The notes: generated by a model from the sequence alone, not told the origin. 64,000 bases of DNA from Sphingomonas asaccharolytica NBRC 15499 (GCF_001598355.1 NZ_BCYU01000003.1:40812-104811); one strand, 5' to 3'; counted from the first letter of the stretch, positions 11,369 to 20,299 are shown. Numbers and translations are program-made.

Positions 11369-11803
11369 ATGCTGCAACCAAAACGCACCAAGTTCCGCAA
11401 GGCGTTCAAGGGCCGGATTCACGGCGACGCCAAGGGTGGCGCCACGCTGAACTTCGGTTCCTACGGGCTGAAGGCGATGGAGCCGGAGCGGATCACCGCG
11501 CGTCAGATCGAGGCGGCTCGCCGCGCGATCACGCGTCACATCAAGCGCCAGGGGCGCTTGTGGATCCGGATCTTCCCGGACGTGCCCGTCTCGTCGAAGC
11601 CGGCCGAAGTCCGCATGGGTAAGGGTAAGGGTTCGCCGGAATTCTGGGCGGCACGCGTCAAGCCCGGCCGCATCCTGTTCGAGCTGGACGGCGTTCCCGG
11701 CCCGCTCGCGGCGGAAGCGTTCGAGCGCGCGGCGATGAAGCTGCCGATCAAGACGAAGGTCGTGGCGCGCCTTGGCGACACCTCGCACCTCGGAGGCGAG
11801 TAA
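11369..11803 (+). CDS. rplP: 50S ribosomal protein L16
   Basis: 144 residues, [19 protein letters not shown] at the start, with [27 protein letters not shown] in the middle and the conserved [24 protein letters not shown]16 helps place A-site tRNA and organises the peptidyl-transferase region. One base separates it from rpmC. Confidence 0.98.
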   Translation: MLQPKRTKFRKAFKGRIHGDAKGGATLNFGSYGLKAMEPERITARQIEAARRAITRHIKRQGRLWIRIFPDVPVSSKPAEVRMGKGKGSPEFWAARVKPGRILFELDGVPGPLAAEAFERAAMKLPIKTKVVARLGDTSHLGGE

Positions 11804-11804
11804 G

Positions 11805-12008
11805 ATGGCGAACAAGATCGATTATAGCGGCATGGACGAGCAGACGCTCGACCAAGAGTTGGGCAACCTGAAGCGCGAGGCGTTCAACCTCCGTTTCCAG
11901 GCCGCGACCAGCCAGCTGGAGAAGCCGAGCCGCGTGCGTGAAGTTCGCCGTGACATCGCTCGCATCAAGACCCTGCAGACCGCGCGTTCGCGCGCTGCGG
12001 CAAAGTAA
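11805..12008 (+). CDS. rpmC: 50S ribosomal protein L29
   Basis: 67 residues, two-helix L29 protein located at the tunnel exit beside L23. [25 protein letters not shown] and [16 protein letters not shown] are the family motifs. ATG 11805 directly follows the rplP stop; an in-frame codon at 11772 lies inside rplP and is rejected. Confidence 0.96.
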   Translation: MANKIDYSGMDEQTLDQELGNLKREAFNLRFQAATSQLEKPSRVREVRRDIARIKTLQTARSRAAAK

Positions 12009-12018
12009 GGAAACGGAC

Positions 12019-12291
12019 ATGCCGAAGCGCGTGCTGACCGGGCAGATCGTCTCGGACAAGGGCGACAAGACGGTGGTCGTGAACGTGGAACGCAAGGTCA
12101 AGCATGCGCTCTACGGCAAGATCATCCGCCGCTCGAAGAAGTATCACGCCCATGACGAGGGCAACGAGTACAAGCAGGGTGAAACCGTGCGGATCGAAGA
12201 GACCGCGCCGATCTCCAAGCTGAAGACCTGGAAGGTGATCGAGCGGGTTGACACCCACGCGACGCCGGAGCGGGTCGACGTCGACGCGTAA
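12019..12291 (+). CDS. rpsQ: 30S ribosomal protein S17
   Basis: 90 residues, an OB-fold protein starting [21 protein letters not shown]. It binds helix 11 of 16S rRNA. The core [17 protein letters not shown] motif ([19 protein letters not shown]) is present. It is slightly longer than the E. coli protein at the C-terminus (TPERVDVDA). A 67-base spacer to rplN marks the formal S10/spc boundary; no clear promoter or terminator was seen in it. Confidence 0.97.
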   Translation: MPKRVLTGQIVSDKGDKTVVVNVERKVKHALYGKIIRRSKKYHAHDEGNEYKQGETVRIEETAPISKLKTWKVIERVDTHATPERVDVDA

Positions 12292-12358
12292 GCGTCAGCA
12301 GTTTTCATCGGAACCGCCGGGCCAGTCCCGGTAGGCCAAACGAGAAGGAACCGGATCG

Positions 12359-12727
12359 ATGATCCAGATGCAATCCAATCTCGACGTCGCTGACAATAGC
12401 GGCGCGAAGCGGGTGCAGTGCATCAAGGTGCTGGGCGGCTCGAAGCGTCGCACGGCCGGCGTTGGCGACATCATCGTCGTCAGCGTCAAGGAAGCGCAGC
12501 CTCGCGGCCGAGTGAAGAAGGGCGACGTTCACCGCGCGGTGATCGTGCGTACCGCCAAGGATATCCGCCGTCCCGACGGCTCGGTGATCCGCTTCGATTC
12601 GAACGCGGCCGTCCTGGTCAACAAGAACGAGGAGCCGATCGGCACCCGCATCTTCGGCCCGGTCGTGCGCGAACTGCGTGCTCGTGGTCACATGAAGGTG
12701 ATCAGCCTGGCTCCGGAGGTGCTGTAA
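12359..12727 (+). CDS. rplN: 50S ribosomal protein L14
   Basis: 122 residues, exact family length, starting [28 protein letters not shown]14 forms intersubunit bridges and is the binding site of the silencing factor RsfS. First gene of the spc block; its stop shares one base with the rplX start (TAATG). Confidence 0.98.
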   Translation: MIQMQSNLDVADNSGAKRVQCIKVLGGSKRRTAGVGDIIVVSVKEAQPRGRVKKGDVHRAVIVRTAKDIRRPDGSVIRFDSNAAVLVNKNEEPIGTRIFGPVVRELRARGHMKVISLAPEVL

Positions 12728-13044
12728 TGGCTGCTGCGAAGATCAAGAAGGGCGACCAGGTGATTGTCCTGTCCGGTAAGGACAAGGGCCGCACCGGTGA
12801 AGTCGTCAAGGCGATGCCGAAGGACGGCAAGGTCGTCGTTTCGGGTGTCAATGTGCACGTCCGTCACGTCAAGCCGAGCCAGACCAACCCGCAAGGTGGT
12901 CTCGATCGCTCGGAAGCGCCGATGCACGTGTCGAAGGTTGCCCATGTCGTGGACGGCAAGCCGACCCGCGTCCGTTTCGAAACGGGCAAGGACGGCAAGA
13001 AGGTCCGCGTCGCGGTAAAGACCGGGAAGAAGATCGATGGCTGA
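12727..13044 (+). CDS. rplX: 50S ribosomal protein L24
   Basis: 105 residues with the KOW motif [21 protein letters not shown] at residues about 7-27. L24 starts 50S assembly by binding the 5' end of 23S rRNA. The 8-base overlap with rplE (13037-13044) suggests translational coupling. Confidence 0.97.
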   Translation: MAAAKIKKGDQVIVLSGKDKGRTGEVVKAMPKDGKVVVSGVNVHVRHVKPSQTNPQGGLDRSEAPMHVSKVAHVVDGKPTRVRFETGKDGKKVRVAVKTGKKIDG

Positions 13045-13621
13045 CAAGTACAAGGCTCGCATGCAGGCGCGCTATGACGACGTGATCGTCAAGGCGATGA
13101 CCGAGAAGTTCGGGTACAAGAATGCGCTCGAAGTGCCGCGGCTCGAAAAGATCGTCTTGAACATGGGCGTCGGTGAGGCGACCCAGGACAAGAAGAAAGT
13201 CGAGCAGGCAGCTTCGGAAATGGAGCTGATTGCGGGCCAGAAGCCGGTGATCACCAAGGCGAAGAAGTCGATCGCGCAGTTCAAGCTGCGTGAGGGCATG
13301 CCGATCGGCGTGAAGGTCACCCTTCGCCGTGAGCGCATGTACGAATTCCTCGACCGCTTCATCACGATCGCGCTCCCGCGCGTTCGCGACTTCCGCGGCC
13401 TCAATCCGAAGTCGTTCGACGGTCGCGGCAATTACGCGATGGGCCTCAGGGAACAGCTCGTGTTCCCGGAGATCAACTATGACCGCATCGACAAGGTGCG
13501 CGGCATGGACGTCATCGTAACCACCACCGCGAAGTCCGATGATGAGGCTCGCGAGCTCCTCCGTCTCTTCGGTTTCCCGTTCCCCATCGAGGCGGACGGC
13601 GAAGCGAAGCAGGCGGCATAA
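13037..13621 (+). CDS. rplE: 50S ribosomal protein L5
   Basis: 194 residues. L5 binds 5S rRNA and contacts P-site tRNA. Diagnostic segments are [51 protein letters not shown], and [30 protein letters not shown] short C-terminal extension ([11 protein letters not shown]) goes beyond the E. coli length. rpsN follows after 19 bases. Confidence 0.98.
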   Translation: MADKYKARMQARYDDVIVKAMTEKFGYKNALEVPRLEKIVLNMGVGEATQDKKKVEQAASEMELIAGQKPVITKAKKSIAQFKLREGMPIGVKVTLRRERMYEFLDRFITIALPRVRDFRGLNPKSFDGRGNYAMGLREQLVFPEINYDRIDKVRGMDVIVTTTAKSDDEARELLRLFGFPFPIEADGEAKQAA

Positions 13622-13640
13622 GGGAAAGAGAACTTAAGTC

Positions 13641-13946
13641 ATGGCGAAACTGAGTTCCGTGAACAAGAATGAGCGTCGCAAGAAGCTGGTGGTGAAATAT
13701 GCCAACCGCTATGCGAAGCTGAAGGCGCAGGCGAACGACAAGTCGCTCGACGAAACCGAGCGTCTGATCGCGCGGCTGAAGATGGCCGAGATTCCCCGCA
13801 ACGGGAATCCGACCCGCATCCGCAATCGTTGCGAAGTGACGGGCCGTCCCCGCGCTTACTACCGCAAATTCCGACTCTGCCGTGTGCAGCTGCGCGAACT
13901 GGCCAACAAGGGCCTGATCCCCGGCGTCACGAAGTCGAGCTGGTAA
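13641..13946 (+). CDS. rpsN: 30S ribosomal protein S14 (long, zinc-independent form)
   Basis: 101 residues, the long form without the paired CxxC zinc motifs of the short S14. The C-terminal half [31 protein letters not shown] is typical. S14 is a late-assembling head protein. It lies between rplE and rpsH, 10 bases before the latter, as in most proteobacteria. Confidence 0.97.
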   Translation: MAKLSSVNKNERRKKLVVKYANRYAKLKAQANDKSLDETERLIARLKMAEIPRNGNPTRIRNRCEVTGRPRAYYRKFRLCRVQLRELANKGLIPGVTKSSW

Positions 13947-13956
13947 GGACACGAAG

Positions 13957-14352
13957 ATGGCAGTGACCGATCCCCTGGGTGATATGCTCACCCGCATCCG
14001 CAACGGCCAGCGCGCGCGCAAGGACTCGGTCCTTTCGCCGGCGTCGAAGTTGCGCGTCCGCGTGCTCGATGTTCTCCAGCGTGAGGGCTATATCCGCGGT
14101 TATTCCGAGGAAGAGATGGGGCCCGCCAAGGGCATCCGTATCGAGCTCAAATATTTCGAGGGCCAGCCGGCCATCAAGCACGTCGCGCGCGTCTCGAAGC
14201 CGGGCCGCCGCGTGTACAGCGGTTCGCAGGAACTGCCGCGCGTGATGAACGGCCTGGGCATCACCATCGTCTCGACGCCGCGCGGCGTGCTCTCGGATGC
14301 CGAAGCACGTGAGCAGAATGTCGGCGGCGAAGTGCTGGCGGAGGTGTTCTGA
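13957..14352 (+). CDS. rpsH: 30S ribosomal protein S8
   Basis: 131 residues beginning [23 protein letters not shown]8 binds helix 21 of 16S rRNA and in E. coli represses the spc operon by binding near the rplE start. The C-terminal [26 protein letters not shown] is typical. Its stop shares one base with the rplF start. Confidence 0.98.
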   Translation: MAVTDPLGDMLTRIRNGQRARKDSVLSPASKLRVRVLDVLQREGYIRGYSEEEMGPAKGIRIELKYFEGQPAIKHVARVSKPGRRVYSGSQELPRVMNGLGITIVSTPRGVLSDAEAREQNVGGEVLAEVF

Positions 14353-14885
14353 TGAGCCGCATTGGCAAAAAGGCTGTCGCGATTCCGAGCGGTGTCACCG
14401 CGACGGTCGCCGACGGCACGCTCAGCATGAAGGGCCCCAAGGGCACCCTCAGCATGCCGATGGCCGATGAGGTCATCTACGACGTCCAGGCGGACTCGAT
14501 CGGCGTCAAGCCGGCCAACGAGACCAAGCGCGCTCGCGCGTTCTGGGGCATGCAGCGGACCCTGGTGCAGAACCTGGTGACCGGCGTGACCGACGGCTTC
14601 ACCAAGAAGCTGCTGATCACCGGCGTCGGCTACCGCGCCAATGCCCAGGGCAAAAGGCTGAAGCTGCAGCTCGGCTATAGCCACGATGTCGATATCGACG
14701 TGCCGGAGGGCCTGACGGTCGCTACCCCGGACAACACGACGGTCGAGATTTCGGGCGCCGACAAGCAGAAGGTCGGCCAGCTGGCCGCCGAGATCCGCCG
14801 CTGGCGTAAGCCCGAGCCGTACAAGGGCAAGGGCATCAAGTACGACGGCGAGTACATCTTCCGTAAGGAAGGGAAGAAGAAGTAA
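14352..14885 (+). CDS. rplF: 50S ribosomal protein L6
   Basis: 177 residues, standard length, starting [16 protein letters not shown]6 lies near the GTPase-associated centre. The second domain carries [23 protein letters not shown] and the C-terminal signature [18 protein letters not shown]. It overlaps both neighbours by one base (14352 and 14885). Confidence 0.98.
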   Translation: MSRIGKKAVAIPSGVTATVADGTLSMKGPKGTLSMPMADEVIYDVQADSIGVKPANETKRARAFWGMQRTLVQNLVTGVTDGFTKKLLITGVGYRANAQGKRLKLQLGYSHDVDIDVPEGLTVATPDNTTVEISGADKQKVGQLAAEIRRWRKPEPYKGKGIKYDGEYIFRKEGKKK

Positions 14886-15241
14886 TGACCAAGGGTCTTT
14901 CGCTTTTCGAGAAGCGCCGCCGGCGCAATCGCACCGCGCTCCGTTCGCGTGGCGGCGGTCGTCCGCGCCTCTCGGTGCATCGTTCGGGCAAGCACATCTA
15001 TGCCCAGGTGATCGACGACGAGAACGGCAAGACCGTTGCCGCCGCATCGAGCCTGGAAAAGGACGTGCGCGACAAGTCGGGCGCGAACATCGACGCCGCG
15101 GCCCGGGTCGGCAAGCGCGTGGCGGAAGCCGCGGTGAAGGCCGGGGTCAAGCAGGTCGTGTTCGATCGCGGCGGCTTCCTGTTTCATGGCCGCGTCAAGG
15201 CGCTGGCCGATGCGGCTCGTGAAGCCGGACTGGAGTTCTGA
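14885..15241 (+). CDS. rplR: 50S ribosomal protein L18
   Basis: 118 residues with an Arg-rich N-terminus ([26 protein letters not shown]) that binds 5S rRNA, and a C-terminal core ending [28 protein letters not shown]. The start shares one base with the rplF stop and rpsE begins 2 bases after its stop. Confidence 0.97.
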   Translation: MTKGLSLFEKRRRRNRTALRSRGGGRPRLSVHRSGKHIYAQVIDDENGKTVAAASSLEKDVRDKSGANIDAAARVGKRVAEAAVKAGVKQVVFDRGGFLFHGRVKALADAAREAGLEF

Positions 15242-15243
15242 GA

Positions 15244-16011
15244 ATGGCTGACGAAACCAACCCGACGGTCGACGCTCCCGTCGATGCGCCTGCGGTCGAA
15301 GCGACCACTGCCCATGAGGCGCCCCAGGGCGGCCGTGGTGGTGGCGGCGGCGGTCGCGGTGGTCGTGGTCGCGGTGGCCCGGGCGGCGGCGGCGGTGGCG
15401 GCAATCGTGGCGGCCGTGATGGCGGCCGCGGCGGACGTCGCGACGATCGTCGTGGCCAGGGCAGCGACGACGGCGGCGAAGAGCTGATCGAAAAGCTCGT
15501 CCACATCAACCGCGTCTCGAAGACGGTGAAGGGCGGCAAGCGCTTCGGCTTCGCGGCGCTGGTCGTGGTGGGCGACGGCAAGGGCCGGGTCGGCTTCGGT
15601 CACGGCAAGGCGCGCGAAGTGCCGGAGGCGATCTCCAAGGCGACTGCCGCTGCCAAGAAGCACATGATCCGCGTTCCGCTGCGCGAAGGCCGCACGCTGC
15701 ACCATGATGGCAACGGCCATTTCGGTGCGGGCAAGGTCACGCTGCGCTCGGCGCCGCAGGGTACCGGCATCATCGCCGGCGGTCCGATGCGCGCCGTGTT
15801 CGAATCGCTCGGCGTCGCCGACGTGGTGACCAAGTCGGTCGGCACGTCGAACCCCTACAACATGATCCGCGCCACCTTCGAGGCGTTGGGCGACCAGACT
15901 TCGCCGAAGTCGGTTGCGCAGCGGCGCGGTAAGAAGATCGCCGACCTGCTCGGCCGCGGTGGCGCCGACAAGGGCGCGGCCGAGGCTGAAGCCCTGGCGA
16001 TCGCGGAGTAA
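15244..16011 (+). CDS. rpsE: 30S ribosomal protein S5 with Gly/Arg-rich N-terminal extension
   Basis: 255 residues, about 90 more than E. coli S5. The S5 core starts near residue 78 ([34 protein letters not shown]) and includes the double-stranded RNA-binding domain and the second domain ([12 protein letters not shown]). Before it lies an acidic/Ala stretch (1-28) and then a very Gly/Arg-rich stretch (29-72) with repeated RGG and GRGG units, like RNA-binding RGG boxes. S5 sits at the mRNA entry channel, so the tail could contact mRNA or rRNA; that is inference. The start ATG 15244 follows the rplR stop closely with no better alternative. rpmD begins 5 bases after its stop. Confidence 0.96.
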   Translation: MADETNPTVDAPVDAPAVEATTAHEAPQGGRGGGGGGRGGRGRGGPGGGGGGGNRGGRDGGRGGRRDDRRGQGSDDGGEELIEKLVHINRVSKTVKGGKRFGFAALVVVGDGKGRVGFGHGKAREVPEAISKATAAAKKHMIRVPLREGRTLHHDGNGHFGAGKVTLRSAPQGTGIIAGGPMRAVFESLGVADVVTKSVGTSNPYNMIRATFEALGDQTSPKSVAQRRGKKIADLLGRGGADKGAAEAEALAIAE

Positions 16012-16016
16012 TCGAC

Positions 16017-16217
16017 ATGGCAGCCAAGAAGGACGCCGCGATCGGCACGGTGAAGATCACCCAGACCGGTTCGCCGATCCGCCGCACCAAGGACCAGCGT
16101 GCCACGCTGATCGGTCTGGGGCTCAACAAGATGCACCGGACCGTCGAGCTGAAGGATACGCCCGAGGTTCGCGGCATGATCAAGAAGGTCGCTCACATGG
16201 TGAGCGTCGCCGAGTAA
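16017..16217 (+). CDS. rpmD: 50S ribosomal protein L30
   Basis: 66 residues. The core [51 protein letters not shown] matches L30 along its length. The first residues ([10 protein letters not shown]) extend slightly beyond E. coli. It is followed by a 213-base palindrome-rich spacer before rplO, unlike the tight packing elsewhere in the operon. Confidence 0.97.
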   Translation: MAAKKDAAIGTVKITQTGSPIRRTKDQRATLIGLGLNKMHRTVELKDTPEVRGMIKKVAHMVSVAE

Positions 16218-16226
16218 CCCATCTAG

Positions 16227-16375
16227 CCCTCTCCCGCTTGCGGGAGAGGGTTGGGTGAGGGTCTTCTTCCTTCTTCTCCGCGGTGTTGCGGTAACGAAGA
16301 AGAAAGAAGACCCTCACCACTTCGACTAGGCAGCAAGCTGCCAAGTCTCCGTACCTCTCCCGCAGGCGAGAGGGG
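16227..16375. repeat. Cluster of four palindromes between rpmD and rplO
   Basis: Four successive inverted repeats fill this spacer. (1) 16227-16250: CCCTCTCCCGC-TT-GCGGGAGAGGG, a perfect 11-pair stem. (2) 16255-16276 with 16296-16317: 22-base arms with one mismatch and a 19-base loop. (3) 16329-16342: GGCAGC-AA-GCTGCC. (4) about 16354-16373: CCTCTC...GAGAGG. The sequence type (GAGAGGGTTGGGTGAGGG) recurs between genes in sphingomonads and several other GC-rich bacteria. No gene was found in it. Confidence 0.85.
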
Positions 16376-16430
16376 ATAAAGCTACCGTTCGCGGGAGCTT
16401 GCGCGACAAAAGCGAAAGCGAGTGCATGAT

Positions 16431-16985
16431 ATGAAATTGAACGAACTGCGCGACAACCAGGGCGCGCGCCATCGCAAGATCCGCGTCGGCCGTGGCATCG
16501 GCTCGGGCAAGGGCAAGACCGCCGGTCGTGGCCAGAAGGGCCAGAAGAGCCGCGAAGGCGTCTCGATCGCGGGCTTCGAGGGCGGCCAGATGCCGCTCCA
16601 CATGCGTCTGCCAAAGCGTGGCTTCAACAACATCTTCGCCAAGGACCATGCCGAGGTGAACCTCGGCGCAATCCAGAAGGCGGTCGACGCCGGCAAGCTC
16701 GATGCCAAGGGCACGATCGACCACGCCGCGCTGAAGGCCGCAGGCCTGGCGCGCGGCGGCAAGCATGGCGTCCGTCTGCTCGGCAAGGGCGAAGTTACCG
16801 CCAAGCTCAGCTTCCTGGTCGCCGGCGCGTCGAAGGGCGCGATCGAGGCGGTCGAGAAGGCTGGCGGTAAAGTCGAGGTCATCGAGCTCGTCTCCGCCGC
16901 CGACAAGGCTGCTGCCAAGAAGGGCGTCAAGTATCGCGAGCGCAAGGCCGACAAGGAAGCCAAGCAGGCTGCCGCGAAGAAGTAA
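16431..16985 (+). CDS. rplO: 50S ribosomal protein L15
   Basis: 184 residues, beginning [41 protein letters not shown], the conserved Gly/Arg/Lys-rich L15 start that threads into 23S rRNA. The C-terminal half ([33 protein letters not shown]) is typical, followed by a Lys-rich alphaproteobacterial extension ([18 protein letters not shown]). An in-frame GTG at 16422 lies before the conserved start and is rejected. secY follows after 122 bases. Confidence 0.97.
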   Translation: MKLNELRDNQGARHRKIRVGRGIGSGKGKTAGRGQKGQKSREGVSIAGFEGGQMPLHMRLPKRGFNNIFAKDHAEVNLGAIQKAVDAGKLDAKGTIDHAALKAAGLARGGKHGVRLLGKGEVTAKLSFLVAGASKGAIEAVEKAGGKVEVIELVSAADKAAAKKGVKYRERKADKEAKQAAAKK

Positions 16986-17021
16986 TCCACACCGGTCCGT
17001 CGCTTGTGCGACGGGCGATAG

Positions 17022-17049
17022 GTGACAAGGCCGAATGGGCGCCTATATG
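17022..17049 (+). promoter_or_regulatory. Possible internal promoter before secY
   Basis: GTGACA (17022-17027), 16 bases, TATATG (17044-17049), followed by AGCGGCGG. The -10 is good and the -35 fair. It would provide secY-adk transcription independent of the long spc transcript. Confidence 0.4.
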
Positions 17050-17051
17050 AG

Positions 17052-17091
17052 CGGCGGGGGCGCGGAACACGCATCTCCGCCGTTTTTATTT
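17052..17091 (+). terminator. Terminator-like hairpin just before secY
   Basis: CGGCGGGG (17052-17059) pairs with CTCCGCCG (17075-17082, one G-T wobble), followed immediately by TTTTTATTT. It lies 17 bases before the secY start. It could partly terminate the upstream ribosomal message or act as an attenuator between rplO and secY. Confidence 0.5.
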
Positions 17092-17107
17092 CGGGACGAT
17101 CAAATAA

Positions 17108-18472
17108 ATGGCATCCGCAGCCGATAGTCTGGCCTCAGGGCTCAACCTTTCCAAGTTCGCCCAGGCGACCGACCTCAAGAAGCGGCTGTGGTTCACGATC
17201 GGCGCGCTGATCGTCTTCCGCCTGCTCAGCTACGTCCCGCTGCCGGGCGTCGACCCGACCGCGCTCGGCGTGCTGTCGAACCAGACCAATGGCGGTGTGC
17301 TCGACTTCTTCAACAATTTCTCGGGCGGGTCGCTCAAGCGCATGTCGCTGACCGCGCTCGGCGTGATGCCCTATATCACCGCCTCGATCGTGGTGCAGCT
17401 CGCGACCTCGCTGTCGCCGACGCTCGCCGCGATCAAGAAAGAGGGTGAGAGCGGGCGCAAGCGGCTCAACCAATATACCCGCTACGGCACCGTCGCGCTG
17501 ACTGCGGTGCAAGGCTGGTTCATCGCGGTCGGGCTGGAAGCCTATGGCGCCAATGCCGGCGTCCAGGCAGTGGTCGAACCCGGCATGCTGTTCCGCGTCG
17601 GCGCGGTGATCAGCCTGATCGGCGGCACGATGTTCCTGATGTGGCTGGGCGAGCAGATCACCAGCCGCGGCATCGGCAATGGCGTTTCACTGATCATCAT
17701 GGCTGGCATCGTCGCCAACATGCCGACCAACATCTACAATCTGATCAATGGCAGCCGCACCGGCAGCATGGACAGTTTCCAGGTGCTCGGGATCATCGCC
17801 GCGGTGATCGCGATCATTCTGTTCATCTGCTTCATGGAGCGCGCGCAACGGCGCATCCTGATCCAATATCCAAAGCGACAAACCCAGCGCGGCGTCCAGT
17901 CCGATCGCAGCCACTTGCCGCTCAAGCTCAACACCGCCGGCGTGATCCCGCCGATCTTCGCCTCGTCGCTGCTGCTGATGCCGCTGACCATCACTCAGCT
18001 CGCAGGCAACAAGGTAAAGGGCGATACCTGGTGGGGCGATGTCGTCATCAGCCTCAACCAGTACCTCCAGCACGGCTCGATCCTGTACATGACGCTGTAC
18101 GGGCTCGGCATCATCTTCTTCTCGTTCTTCTACACCGCCGTGGTGTTCAATCCCGAAGAGACCGCGGACAATCTGAAGCGCTATGGGGGGTTCATCCCGG
18201 GCATTCGCCCGGGCAAGAACACCGAAGCCTATTTCGATTATGTGCTGACGCGCATCACCGTGATCGGCGCGGCCTATCTGGCGGTAATCTGCCTGGTGCC
18301 CGAATATCTCGTCTCGGCGCTGAAGATCCCGTTCTACCTCGGCGGCACCAGCCTGCTGATCGTCGTCAACGTGACGATGGACACGGTGACCCAGATCCAG
18401 TCGCATCTGCTGGCGCACCAATATGGCGACCTCATCAAGAAGGCGAAGTTGAAGGGCGGCCGCCTCCGTTAA
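17108..18472 (+). CDS. secY: Preprotein translocase subunit SecY
   Basis: 454 residues with ten predicted membrane helices. SecY is the protein-conducting channel of the Sec pathway. Typical motifs are LTALGVMPYITASIVVQL (helix 2 plug region), KKEGESGRKRLNQYTRYGT, LIIMAGIVANMP, and the cytoplasmic loop RRILIQYPKRQ near residue 255 that docks SecA and the ribosome. The end (HLLAHQYGDLIKKAKLKGGRLR) is complete. It is preceded by a terminator-like hairpin and is followed by adk after 37 bases, as in many proteobacteria. Confidence 0.98.
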   Translation: MASAADSLASGLNLSKFAQATDLKKRLWFTIGALIVFRLLSYVPLPGVDPTALGVLSNQTNGGVLDFFNNFSGGSLKRMSLTALGVMPYITASIVVQLATSLSPTLAAIKKEGESGRKRLNQYTRYGTVALTAVQGWFIAVGLEAYGANAGVQAVVEPGMLFRVGAVISLIGGTMFLMWLGEQITSRGIGNGVSLIIMAGIVANMPTNIYNLINGSRTGSMDSFQVLGIIAAVIAIILFICFMERAQRRILIQYPKRQTQRGVQSDRSHLPLKLNTAGVIPPIFASSLLLMPLTITQLAGNKVKGDTWWGDVVISLNQYLQHGSILYMTLYGLGIIFFSFFYTAVVFNPEETADNLKRYGGFIPGIRPGKNTEAYFDYVLTRITVIGAAYLAVICLVPEYLVSALKIPFYLGGTSLLIVVNVTMDTVTQIQSHLLAHQYGDLIKKAKLKGGRLR

Positions 18473-18509
18473 GAGGGGCGGCGCCAACAGGGAGACAAGG
18501 GGTGCATAC

Positions 18510-19160
18510 GTGAACATCATCCTCCTCGGCCCACCCGGGGCCGGCAAGGGCACCCAGGCGGCGAAGCTCGTCGCTGACCGCGGCATGGTCCAGCTATCGA
18601 CCGGCGACATGCTGCGCGCCGCGGTGAAGGCGGGGACGCCGACCGGCCTCAAGGCCAAGGCGATCATGGATGCCGGCGAACTGGTGCCCGATGATGTCGT
18701 GTCGGGGATCATCGGCGAGCGGCTCGATCAGATGACGGCGGGTGAGGGCGCGATCTTCGACGGCTATCCGCGTACCGCCGCGCAGGCCGAGGCGCTCGAT
18801 CAATTGCTCGCCGATCGCGGCCGCAAGCTCGACCATGTGATCGAGCTGACCGTCGACGAGGACGCGCTCGTCACACGCATCACTGGCCGCTACACCTGCG
18901 CCAAGTGCGGCGAGGGCTATCACGACACATTCAAGCAGCCCAAGGTCACCGGCGTCTGCGACGTCTGCGGCTCGACCGAATTCAAGCGCCGCCCCGACGA
19001 TAACGAGGAAACCGTTCGCACCCGGATGGCCGAGTATCGCGGCAAGACCGCGCCGATCATCCCGATCTACGAAGCCCGCGGCATCCTGGCGCGGGTCGAC
19101 GGCATGGCAGATATCGACCAGGTCAGTGCGGCGGTGGCGGCAGCGCTGGACAGTAAGTAA
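18510..19160 (+). CDS. adk: Adenylate kinase (long, zinc-type LID)
   Basis: 216 residues with a GTG start. It catalyses ATP + AMP to 2 ADP. The P-loop GPPGAGKGTQ is at 7-16, the AMP-binding region STGDMLRAAV at 30-39, FDGYPRT at 83-89. The LID domain has four Cys at 130, 133, 150 and 153 (CAKC...CDVC), the zinc-binding arrangement found in many long-form kinases but not in E. coli. It is the last gene of the spc block here; the gap downstream contains an inverted repeat pair. Confidence 0.97.
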   Translation: MNIILLGPPGAGKGTQAAKLVADRGMVQLSTGDMLRAAVKAGTPTGLKAKAIMDAGELVPDDVVSGIIGERLDQMTAGEGAIFDGYPRTAAQAEALDQLLADRGRKLDHVIELTVDEDALVTRITGRYTCAKCGEGYHDTFKQPKVTGVCDVCGSTEFKRRPDDNEETVRTRMAEYRGKTAPIIPIYEARGILARVDGMADIDQVSAAVAAALDSK

Positions 19161-19227
19161 GGCGATAGGGCCTGAGGCCCGGTCGTCTTCCTTTGGCAAA
19201 TAGTCGGCATCCTAGCGAAACACCCTA

Positions 19228-19313
19228 CCGTCACCCCAGCGAAAGCTGGGGTCTCGTGGTTTACAAAGCGATCGCGCCGCCGCTTGAGATCCCAGCTTGC
19301 GCTGGGATGACGG
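19228..19313. repeat. Inverted pair of sphingomonad-type palindromic repeats
   Basis: Two hairpins face each other: one with stem CCCCAGC-GAAA-GCTGGGG (19233-19250), one with stem ATCCCAGC-TTGC-GCTGGGAT (near 19289-19308). The outer ends are also complementary (CCGTCA at the left, TGACGG at the right), so the whole block can fold back as a bipartite element. The same architecture recurs at 22481-22571. No associated REP transposase is in the window. Confidence 0.85.
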
Positions 19314-19403
19314 AAGTGGCTGGGGTGAGGGGAGGGTGTTTCGCGGGAGTGACGGATAGCTTGTGGCACGATAGTCTTCCTCCATCCTGAGGGGGGATCC
19401 ACC

Positions 19404-19961
19404 ATGTTCCGCGCCACAATTGCCGCCGTTCTGTTTGCGATCGTCACAACACCCGCCATTGCCGATGTCGTGAAAACCGAAGCCGCCGGCTTCGTCGTCG
19501 AAAAGACCGTCACGATCGACGCCTCGGCCGACACGGTGTGGGAAACGCTGCGCGCTCCCCAACGCTGGTGGTCAAAGGAACACACTTGGTCCGGCGATTC
19601 CGCCAATCTCTATATCGACAGCCAGGCGACGGGGTGCTTCTGCGAGAAGCTGCCGGGCCGGGGCAGCGTCCAGCATGCGCGACTGATCTTCGTCGACAAG
19701 GGCAAGATGCTGCGGATGGAAGGCGCGTTCGGCCCGCTCCAGGGTGAGGCGATCGTCGCGACGATGACGTTCGAACTCTCGCCGGAGGGCGACAAGGCGA
19801 CCAAGGTCAAGATGACCTATGTCGCCGGAGGCTATTCGCCGACGGGGTTCGAGAAACTCGCCCCGCTCGTCGATGGGGTGCTCGGCACCCAGCTTGACGG
19901 GCTCAAGACCGCGGCCGAGGCGCCGCCACCTGCTCCCGTCGGCCCAGACGATAAGAAATAG
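19404..19961 (+). CDS. Secreted SRPBCC (START-like) domain protein
   Basis: 185 residues. An N-terminal signal peptide (MFRATIAAVLFAIVTTPAIAD, cleavage after about residue 20) is followed by an SRPBCC fold: FVVEKTVTIDASADTVWETLRAPQRWWSKEHTWSGDSANLYID is the typical first beta strand, helix pair and W/H motif, and EGDKATKVKMTYVAGGY a late strand. The Pro-rich C-terminus ends in PVGPDDKK. SRPBCC proteins bind hydrophobic ligands; the ligand here is unknown. It is probably periplasmic. It sits between adk and the alpha operon, where most bacteria have only ribosomal or translocation genes. Confidence 0.8.
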   Translation: MFRATIAAVLFAIVTTPAIADVVKTEAAGFVVEKTVTIDASADTVWETLRAPQRWWSKEHTWSGDSANLYIDSQATGCFCEKLPGRGSVQHARLIFVDKGKMLRMEGAFGPLQGEAIVATMTFELSPEGDKATKVKMTYVAGGYSPTGFEKLAPLVDGVLGTQLDGLKTAAEAPPPAPVGPDDKK

Positions 19962-20023
19962 CGGGGAACGCCGATCTTCCTTCTCGCGTTCGATACCTGT
20001 GGGCATTGGAAGGAGGATGGCCG

Positions 20024-20299
20024 GTGCGTGTCGATCGCGGCAATCGTTGGGCGCTCGGGCTCGGCTTGGGCATCCTGGCAGCAGTCGGAACCGGCATCTT
20101 GGCGGGCAATCAGACGGTGGCCGAGATGAACCCGTTCTACGCCAACCTAGCCACGGCGGCGGGCGGGGTGGATCGTGGTACCGAGATCGTCGACGCGTCC
20201 TTCGTCCAACCCGCCGACACGCTTCCCGACACCGGCGATCTCAGTTATGGACGGGGACGAGCGGATGACGATCGTTATGCCGCCACGGATATCCGCTGA
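20024..20299 (+). CDS. Small single-pass membrane protein, unknown function
   Basis: 91 residues from GTG 20024, chosen because AAGGAGG lies 7-12 bases before it; an in-frame TTG at 20006 has no such site. A basic start (MRVDRGNRW) precedes one hydrophobic segment (ALGLGLGILAAVGTGILA, about residues 10-27), then a polar tail rich in Asp, Gly and Arg. An N-in topology with the tail in the periplasm is likely. I recognise no family. It follows the SRPBCC gene by 62 bases on the same strand. Confidence 0.55.
   Translation: MRVDRGNRWALGLGLGILAAVGTGILAGNQTVAEMNPFYANLATAAGGVDRGTEIVDASFVQPADTLPDTGDLSYGRGRADDDRYAATDIR

Noticed and set aside
9098..11815. Very long open frame on the minus strand across rplB to rplP
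   Set aside because: It runs exactly opposite highly biased ribosomal genes, where GC-rich codon use leaves the antisense frame open. It has no domain or binding site. The same applies to the long antisense frames opposite fusA (3188-4762), tuf (5393-6805), the peptidase gene (25775-27964), the dehydratase gene (44598-46655) and glcDEF (56382-58352).
16227..16250. Hairpin after rpmD as terminator
   Set aside because: It has no T-run and lies within an essential operon whose downstream gene rplO has no evident promoter of its own.
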